Shown here one piece after another: positions 15,207 to 19,974 of a stretch of DNA of 19,974 nucleotides. Source of the stretch: Chloroflexota bacterium (lineage in GTDB: Bacteria > Chloroflexota > Dehalococcoidia > GIF9 > UBA5629); assembly GCA_026389675.1 (NCBI GenBank), contig JAPLHJ010000075.1, positions 1-19,974 on the forward strand. Reading direction: 5' to 3'. The notes below the pieces were generated by a model. It did not search any database. It saw nothing but the letters and a program-made list of their open reading frames with translations, and was not told the origin of the DNA. The position numbers and the translations under genes were made by a program. The first letter of the stretch is position 1. Every line of letters starts with the position of its first letter.

Positions 15207-15220
15207 TCTAATTGCAATCT

Positions 15221-15472
15221 TTATTTCTTTAGTGGAATCCAGGTACTGTCACCCCATGCGCTTGCACACCCTGTAGCAGTATTACTGTTACCCCAGGTCC
15301 CTTTACTGGCGCCTGTTCCACCCAAATTGCTGTTGCCCCAGGACGACAAATAGGGTAAGCCCTCATTTTGAGGTCCGGCCGCTTTGACAGGGGTCGCATT
15401 ATACACAAGAACATTTGCCAGACAGAAAACCGCTGCAATAATTAGAATAACCAGATATTTATGTGATTTCAT
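15221..15472 (-). CDS. small secreted protein with Trp-Gly-Asn-Ser repeats
   Basis: The protein of 83 residues starts MKSHKYLVILIIAAVFCLAN, a typical signal peptide, with a likely cleavage after PVKA at about residue 32. The mature part of about 50 residues contains three related units, SSWGNSNLGGTG, GTWGNSNTATGC and SAWGDSTW, and ends PLKK. Only one Cys lies in the mature part. I do not recognise the family. The ATG at 15472 is chosen over an upstream TTG at 15505 because the signal peptide begins there; the ribosome site is weak (AAGAGAG). It is followed by a strong hairpin terminator. It could be a small surface or extracellular structural protein, or the precursor of a secreted peptide; neither is shown. 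Confidence 0.7.
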   Translation of the reverse strand: MKSHKYLVILIIAAVFCLANVLVYNATPVKAAGPQNEGLPYLSSWGNSNLGGTGASKGTWGNSNTATGCASAWGDSTWIPLKK

Positions 15473-15546
15473 GACTTTTCGCTCTCTTCTTATAAAAGTT
15501 ACCAAATATTAAAATCGACTTTTGACATAATTCATCTTGCCGCTGA

Positions 15547-15714
15547 TCAGTTACCTATGATTTTTCCACTGTAATTATGCTCGATCCAAAGCTGTAAAGC
15601 CTCGATAAATACTTGAGCCATACTCTTGCCCTGCATTAATGCCAGTCCCCTGGCCTGTGTTCTGAGCTTTGCCAGTTGGGGAAATTCTTTTGACCTGTAT
15701 TCAATTCTTGACAT
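15547..15714 (-). CDS. 55-residue ribbon-helix-helix-like protein
   Basis: A short frame encodes a protein starting MSRIEYRSKEFPQLAKLRTQ. Then come ARGLALMQGKSMAQVF, a helix IEALQLWIEHNY, and the end SGKIIGN. The pattern of a short basic strand followed by two helices joined at GKSM resembles ribbon-helix-helix DNA-binding proteins of the Arc/CopG type, which work as dimers. The assignment is by pattern only. AGGAGA lies about 10 bases before the ATG. The stop codon of a 19-codon ORF directly abuts this ATG, and two 48-bp repeats with small palindromes lie upstream, so self-regulation is a reasonable guess. No toxin partner is visible on either side. Confidence 0.55.
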   Translation of the reverse strand: MSRIEYRSKEFPQLAKLRTQARGLALMQGKSMAQVFIEALQLWIEHNYSGKIIGN

Positions 15715-15774
15715 CTATGACAATTCTCCTGTAGCGGTATTAAAGAACCATGCTTTTCTTTGAAGTTTTTTCAC
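15715..15774 (-). CDS. possible 19-residue leader ORF upstream of the RHH-like gene
   Basis: GTG at 15774 preceded by AAGGA at a 7-base distance opens a frame reading MKKLQRKAWFFNTATGELS. Its TAG is immediately followed by the ATG of the 55-residue gene, and the AGGAGA of that gene lies inside it. This is the layout of translational coupling. The ORF is too short for statistics and may be chance. Confidence 0.35.
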   Translation of the reverse strand: MKKLQRKAWFFNTATGELS

Positions 15775-15804
15775 GTTGTTTTCCTTAACTCGAGTTCTTT
15801 GTAC

Positions 15805-15900
15805 ACAGTTTAACACTACTGTATGAACCGGTGATGAAGGGAACATGAACGCACAGTTTAACACTACTGTATGAACCGGTGATGAAGGGAACATGAACGC
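15805..15900. repeat. two perfect 48-bp tandem repeats
   Basis: Copies at 15805-15852 and 15853-15900 are identical and directly adjacent. Each begins with ACAGTTTAACACTACTGT, an 18-bp sequence with inverted arms ACAGT and ACTGT, followed by ATGAACCGGTGATGAAGGGA and ACATGAACGC. They lie upstream of the minus-strand leader and RHH-like genes and could hold binding sites or a promoter. There are no spacers, so this is not a CRISPR array. Confidence 0.9.
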
Positions 15901-16001
15901 AGGATGAATTACGTTTCAGAATTCCAGGGCGTATATCCTTTACATTGCCGTAGTTTAGCCGGCATTGTACAGCCGGTATTTATGACTGACAGGTAAAAGG
16001 T

Positions 16002-16736
16002 CTATTTGATGGCTGTATAGACAGCTGCGGCGCCGAAGAAAAGTCTTTTTGCCGCAGCCCGTTTAAAGCCTGCCTTCAAGAGGAATCCCTGCATTTCCAC
16101 AGCGGAATAGAAGTACCGGGCTGATTCTGCCAGGTAGCGGTAGGCCCCTTTATTCCCGGAGATGAGATATCCGATGGGAAAGACCCACAGCCTCAGGTAA
16201 AGATGGTCGAGGAAGCGGATGAAAGGCGAGGTGGGCTGGCTGCTTTCAACAATGACGAACCTGCCGCCGGGTTTCAGCACCCTGAGTATCTCCTTCAAAT
16301 AAGTTGGAGTCAGAGGGTTCTTGTAGGTGAGATTGCGGAATGCAAAGGAAATCCCGATGCAGTCGAAGTAGTAGTTGGAGAAAGGCAGCCGTGCTACATC
16401 AGCGTTGATAAAGCGTATGTTTTTTCCCTTTGCTGACGAGGATGCTTTGGCTGCCGCTATCTCCAGCATGGGCTGGCTGTAATCGGCGCCGGAAATTTCG
16501 GGGGTATATTGAGCAAGTTCGGCGATGGTAATGGCGAGATCCCCGGTGCCGCAGCAAATGTCCAGTATACGGGCAGGCCTGTCCTGCAGGCATGCCTGGG
16601 CGGCTTGCCTGCGCCAGCCATTATCCATGCCCAGCGTGATGACGTGGTTTATCAGGTCGTAGCGGCCGGGTATGCGGGTGAAGATATGATACAAGGGACG
16701 GACGGTCTGAGGCTTGCCTGGATCAGCAGATATCAC
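16002..16736 (-). CDS. ubiE: demethylmenaquinone methyltransferase (UbiE/MenG)
   Basis: The 244-residue protein is a class I SAM-dependent methyltransferase of the UbiE/MenG family. Family features are RIPGRYDLINHVITLG near the N-terminus, SAM-binding motif I ILDICCGTGDLAI (about 57-69), the acidic GADYSQPMLEIA, DVARLPFSNYYFDCI, and the hallmark AFRNLTYK followed by LKEILRVLKPGGRFVIVE. It adds the ring methyl group in the last step of menaquinone synthesis. It starts with GTG at 16736, the first possible codon because TAA directly precedes it in frame, and lies 8 bases after menA, whose product makes its substrate. A weak AGGT serves as ribosome site, so translation may be coupled to menA. 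The length is typical. Confidence 0.92.
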   Translation of the reverse strand: MISADPGKPQTVRPLYHIFTRIPGRYDLINHVITLGMDNGWRRQAAQACLQDRPARILDICCGTGDLAITIAELAQYTPEISGADYSQPMLEIAAAKASSSAKGKNIRFINADVARLPFSNYYFDCIGISFAFRNLTYKNPLTPTYLKEILRVLKPGGRFVIVESSQPTSPFIRFLDHLYLRLWVFPIGYLISGNKGAYRYLAESARYFYSAVEMQGFLLKAGFKRAAAKRLFFGAAAVYTAIK

Positions 16737-16744
16737 TTATTTAC

Positions 16745-17641
16745 CTATACCTTGAAAAGGACGGATAGGATGTAGCCCGCGCCGATCAGCACCTGTGTCA
16801 GCAGGACGACCATAACATTGCAGGCCAGGGCGGGTATGAGCCGGTCTCTCTCTTTGTAGTGGAACGAGCCGCGTATAGCTTTAACTGCCAGGGGCAATGT
16901 CAGCAGGGCCAATAATGTGAATACAGGCATTACTTTGAATATGACGGCCAAGATGATCCAGATATAGACCATGGCTGTAAATACAGTGTAAAAAATGGCC
17001 GCCCCGCGTCCACCCATGGTTATCGGCAGTGTTTTTCTATTCGCCACTTTATCGGCCTCTATGTCGGGGAATTCATTGAGCAGCAGCAGGTTATGTACCA
17101 GGAAACCGGATGGAATCGAGGCTATCACCGCATGCATGGTATACATGCCTGTCTGCGAGAAATACATGCCGAGCACGGGCAGGACCCCCAGGCCCAGGAA
17201 AGGCGACCATTCTGGCCAGTAAAATTTCTGTATCAGCGGGCTATATAAAACGATGCAGGCCGCTGCCACGATTATAAGCGGCAGCAGCAGCCAGCCTTTG
17301 GTAAGTATGAAGTAAATGCCTATGGGGATTGTCAACAGCAATGTGATAATACCTATCCAGAGCACCTCGCGCGGCGATAACAACCCATCTTTGAGCATCC
17401 CGCTTCCGCCGCTGAAGGGAGTCCGGTCGGTGACCTTGTCGATTCCGCTCCTGTAGTCGAAGTAATCATTGAGGGTATTTACGCTCGTATGCGCCAGGAT
17501 CAGGCCGAATGTGGCAAGCAGCGCGTCGCCGATATTAAAGAAACCATCGTACCAGGCAATGCATGTCCCCGTCAGGCCGAGAACAACTGAAAGTATCAGG
17601 AACTGCGGCCGTGTCTCCAAAAAATATAGCTTTGCTTTCAT
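16745..17641 (-). CDS. menA: UbiA-family prenyltransferase, probable 1,4-dihydroxy-2-naphthoate prenyltransferase (MenA)
   Basis: The 298-residue protein is polytopic with about eight or nine hydrophobic segments. It has the two Asp-rich metal/diphosphate sites of the UbiA superfamily: NTLNDYFDYRSGIDK (Asp59, Asp62, Asp68) and LLNEFPDIEADKVANRKT (Asp193, Asp197). SGGSGMLKDGLLSP between them is also typical of MenA. MenA attaches a polyprenyl chain to dihydroxynaphthoate in the cytoplasmic membrane, giving demethylmenaquinone, the substrate of the methyltransferase encoded 8 bases downstream. The pairing strongly supports a MenA role over other UbiA functions. The ATG at 17641 is clear, but no strong ribosome site is visible. 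Confidence 0.9.
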   Translation of the reverse strand: MKAKLYFLETRPQFLILSVVLGLTGTCIAWYDGFFNIGDALLATFGLILAHTSVNTLNDYFDYRSGIDKVTDRTPFSGGSGMLKDGLLSPREVLWIGIITLLLTIPIGIYFILTKGWLLLPLIIVAAACIVLYSPLIQKFYWPEWSPFLGLGVLPVLGMYFSQTGMYTMHAVIASIPSGFLVHNLLLLNEFPDIEADKVANRKTLPITMGGRGAAIFYTVFTAMVYIWIILAVIFKVMPVFTLLALLTLPLAVKAIRGSFHYKERDRLIPALACNVMVVLLTQVLIGAGYILSVLFKV

Positions 17642-17673
17642 ATTATTTGGCGAGATGTGGAGGATTATAGCAG

Positions 17674-17707
17674 AAAAAAACCGCGCACTGAAAAAGCCCC
17701 GCCACGG
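17674..17707 (-). terminator. possible weak terminator or attenuator between the carboxylase gene and menA
   Basis: On the minus strand CCGTG (17703-17707) can pair with CGCGG (17681-17685), including one G-U pair, and seven T residues follow (17674-17680). The stem is short with a long loop. Only about 30 bases remain before menA, too little for a normal separate promoter, so it may only reduce read-through. Confidence 0.3.
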
Positions 17708-17727
17708 TCATTATTTTGGTGTAGGTT

Positions 17728-19974
17728 CTACCAGGGGTCGATAAATGCGCGATCCTTATCGCTTAAGTAAGAATTTGATACTGACTTTAGCCCGCGCATT
17801 ATCCAGCGGCGTGTTTCGGCCGGGTCGATAACGGAGTCTATCTCCAGGTAGGATGCCATATTCATGGCCTTGCCCATGGCGTAGGCCCCTTCCACGAAGA
17901 ATTTATAGGTCGCTTCGCGTTCAACAGGGTCTTTGATGGCCTCAAGCTCTTTCCTGAAGCCGTGCCTGACAGCCCCTTCCAGCCCCATGCCTCCGAATTC
18001 TCCCGTCGGCCATGAGGCGGTGAAGAACGAGTCATGGAAACCACCTGCCGACATGGCCATGGCGCCGAGGCCGTAACCCTTACGCAGGACCACAGTGAAG
18101 AATGGGACCGTGGTATGCGCCCCGACCACGAACATACGGCAGACATGCCGGACCTGGGCACGGACCTCTACCTCGGGACCGACCATGAAGCCCGGCGTAT
18201 CACATAACGACAGTATAGGCAGGCGGTGCACATTGCAAAGCTGCATAAAGCGTGCGGCCTTATCAGCGTCTTCCGCTTCAATCGCTCCGCCCATGTGCCT
18301 GGGATCGTTGGCCATTACGCCCAGGGGCCTGCCTTCTATGCGCGCCAGTGAAGTAACCATGCCCGGACCGAACTGCGGTCGAAGCTCGAGCACGCTGCCG
18401 GTGTCCGCCAGGTTCTCGATCACGGCCCGCACGTCATACACGCGCAGCCTGTTCTCGGGTATCAGCCAGCGCAGGCGGCGCTGGTCGGCGGCATCCCAAT
18501 GCGTTACCTCTCCCTGGAAATAGGAGAGGTACTTTTTAGCTACGGACACCGCCTCCTTCTCATTTTCAACGGCGATATCTACGACGCCGTTATGCGTCTG
18601 CACGTCGATGGGGCCGATATCTTCCGGCCTGACAACACCCAGCCCGCCGCCTTCGATCATGGCCGGGCCACCCATGCCAATATTGGAGCTCCTGGTGGCG
18701 ATGATCACGTCACAGCAGCCGAGCAGCGCGGCATTGCCGGCGAAGCACGGCCCTTCCACGATACCTATTACGGGAGCCTTTCCGCTCAATGCGGCAAAAC
18801 GGCTGAAGGTGGTTAGATCCAGACCGGCCACCACGTTGGCATCCGTATCTCCCGGCCGGCCGCCGCCGCCCTCGGCAAAGAAAACGGTCGGCAGCCGCCA
18901 CTCGTTGGCGATATGCAGCATCCTGTCCATCTTCTTGTGGTTCATCAAGCCCTGTGTGCCGGCCAGCACGGTGAAATCGTAGGCCAGCACCATGCAGCGG
19001 GCCTTATCCTCAGCAAAGTTATCACGGTTGACCGTGCCGATGCCGGCGATCAGCCCGTCCGCCGGTGTATTCTTGATCAGGTCATCCAAGGAGCGCCTGC
19101 TGCGCTGCGCTGCGACGGCCAGCGGGCCATACTCGATGAAGCTGCCGGGGTCGCAGAGGTCGTTGACGTTCTCACGGGCGGTGCGGCGGTTCTTGCTGCG
19201 CCTTTTGGCAACGGCCTGGGGACGGTTTTCATCGAGGGTAAAGGCATGCTGTTCTATTACCCCGGCCAGGTCGGGGCGGATAACATCCAGGTCGATATCC
19301 GCTTCCTTGGCCTTTAAGCCGGCTGACACCTCAGCTTCTTCGAGAAACATGAGGGGAGTGCCGCTGTTTACAGTATCGTTAAGCACCACGCAAATCGAGC
19401 GCACATAGCCGCTGCGGTCCGCCGTTTGCCCGGCCACCACCGCGTCGCCCTCGATAACTTCTATGTTCACCACGCAACCCTGCATAGGTGTGGTGACCGC
19501 CACAGTGCCGGCCGGCCCGGTAGCCAACTTCGCCGCCGAGGTATTTTTATTGAGGGTACCTGTTTCAAAAAAGCTGGCACGGTCAGCTTCCGGGACTGCA
19601 GCCAGCTGGGCGGCATGTTCCTCGATGAAACCGGTGTAAATATCGTTGACTGCTATCTCCGGCCTGCCTAAAACGTTGAGCAGGAAGGGGATGTTGGTCT
19701 GAACTCCCTCAACGCGGAATTCCCGCAGCGCCCGTTCGGCCTTGCGGATAGCGGCGGCATAGTCCGCTGATTTTGAGCTGACGACCAGCTTGGCCAGCAG
19801 CGAGTCGAAGGCCGGATTGGTGGTGTACCCGCTGTAGCCGTAGCCATCAACCCTGATGCCCGGGCCGGATGGCGCTTCATAAACAGTCAGTGTGCCACTT
19901 TGGGCAATAGCCTTTCCAGCAGTGTCCATGGTCTCCAGGTTGATGCGCATTTGCACGGCATAGCAGTGTGGATG
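17728..19974 (-). CDS. fused acyl-CoA carboxylase (biotin carboxylase C-terminus, carrier-like domain, carboxyltransferase), partial
   Basis: The gene enters from the right edge, so its N-terminus is missing. At 19974-19600 it shows the end of a biotin carboxylase domain (HCYAVQMRINLE, PGIRVDGYGYSGYTTNPAFD, LLAKLVV). A biotinyl-carrier-like domain at 19505-19320 reads TTPMQGCVVNIEVIEGDAVV, then AGQTADRSGYVRSICVVLND. A full carboxyltransferase pair follows from about 19220, with DPGSFIEYGPL, VFFAEGGGGRPGD, ARIEGRPLGVMANDPRHMGG, SLCDTPGFMVGPEVE and SAGGFHDSFFTASWPTGEFG. Such enzymes carboxylate acetyl-CoA, propionyl-CoA or related acyl-CoAs; the substrate is not clear here. The carrier domain lacks the AMKM segment that holds the biotinylated lysine: about 13 residues are missing in frame between GQ and TADR (19425/19426). 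The rest of the protein looks intact. It is followed by menA and ubiE on the same strand. Confidence 0.9.
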   Translation of the reverse strand, partial: HPHCYAVQMRINLETMDTAGKAIAQSGTLTVYEAPSGPGIRVDGYGYSGYTTNPAFDSLLAKLVVSSKSADYAAAIRKAERALREFRVEGVQTNIPFLLNVLGRPEIAVNDIYTGFIEEHAAQLAAVPEADRASFFETGTLNKNTSAAKLATGPAGTVAVTTPMQGCVVNIEVIEGDAVVAGQTADRSGYVRSICVVLNDTVNSGTPLMFLEEAEVSAGLKAKEADIDLDVIRPDLAGVIEQHAFTLDENRPQAVAKRRSKNRRTARENVNDLCDPGSFIEYGPLAVAAQRSRRSLDDLIKNTPADGLIAGIGTVNRDNFAEDKARCMVLAYDFTVLAGTQGLMNHKKMDRMLHIANEWRLPTVFFAEGGGGRPGDTDANVVAGLDLTTFSRFAALSGKAPVIGIVEGPCFAGNAALLGCCDVIIATRSSNIGMGGPAMIEGGGLGVVRPEDIGPIDVQTHNGVVDIAVENEKEAVSVAKKYLSYFQGEVTHWDAADQRRLRWLIPENRLRVYDVRAVIENLADTGSVLELRPQFGPGMVTSLARIEGRPLGVMANDPRHMGGAIEAEDADKAARFMQLCNVHRLPILSLCDTPGFMVGPEVEVRAQVRHVCRMFVVGAHTTVPFFTVVLRKGYGLGAMAMSAGGFHDSFFTASWPTGEFGGMGLEGAVRHGFRKELEAIKDPVEREATYKFFVEGAYAMGKAMNMASYLEIDSVIDPAETRRWIMRGLKSVSNSYLSDKDRAFIDPW

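Noticed and set aside
15805..15900. CRISPR array
   Set aside because: There are only two copies, directly adjacent with no spacer, and no cas genes are nearby.
15959..15976. CCGGC/GCCGG hairpin as terminator of ubiE
   Set aside because: The stem is only 5 bp and no T-run follows on the minus strand.

Overview
The window looks like about 20 kb of a bacterial chromosome of moderate GC, most likely from an uncultured Chloroflexota of the Dehalococcoidia type or a relative. This placement is inference. It rests on an acyl-CoA carboxylase that fuses biotin carboxylase, carrier and carboxyltransferase domains in one chain, on menaquinone genes, and on a very large secreted repeat protein that ends in a single C-terminal membrane anchor with a basic tail, as in single-membrane cells. 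No rRNA or ribosomal protein gene is present to settle it.

Left part (1-4711), housekeeping: a tail of an unknown plus-strand gene, a NYN-domain nuclease-like gene, then the DNA-uptake pair comEA-comEC on the minus strand. smpB diverges from comEA and is followed 15 bases later by the tmRNA gene ssrA. SmpB protein and tmRNA act together in rescue of stalled ribosomes. The tag encoded by the tmRNA reads ANEAVPVAA.

Middle part (4712-15970), accessory in character: AT-rich spacers with hairpins, a tRNA-like 3' half, and a degenerate inverted copy of the tmRNA 3' end surround one giant gene (5298-12767). That gene would encode a surface protein of about 2,500 residues: signal peptide, beta-rich domain, glycine-rich block, about 17 fibronectin-III-like repeats, Pro-rich hinge, CARDB-like domain and membrane anchor. 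It is broken at two places into three reading-frame pieces. A perfect 20-bp inverted repeat (4968-4987 and 13044-13063) brackets it. Next come an AbrB-type antitoxin/Doc toxin pair with its own promoter and operator-like palindrome, a PLP-dependent D-threonine/3-hydroxy-D-aspartate aldolase-type enzyme, a small secreted Trp-Gly repeat protein, and a compact unit of two 48-bp tandem repeats, a 19-residue leader ORF and a 55-residue ribbon-helix-helix-like ORF.

Right part (16002-19974), metabolic core on the minus strand: a fused acyl-CoA carboxylase (N-terminus beyond the window), then menA and ubiE/menG, which prenylate and methylate the menaquinone ring. The carrier domain of the carboxylase lacks the stretch that should hold the biotin-accepting lysine.

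The points most worth following up are the missing biotinylation motif, the inverted-repeat-bracketed giant gene with its two lesions, the tRNA/tmRNA-derived debris beside ssrA, and the tandem-repeat/small-ORF unit at 15547-15900.
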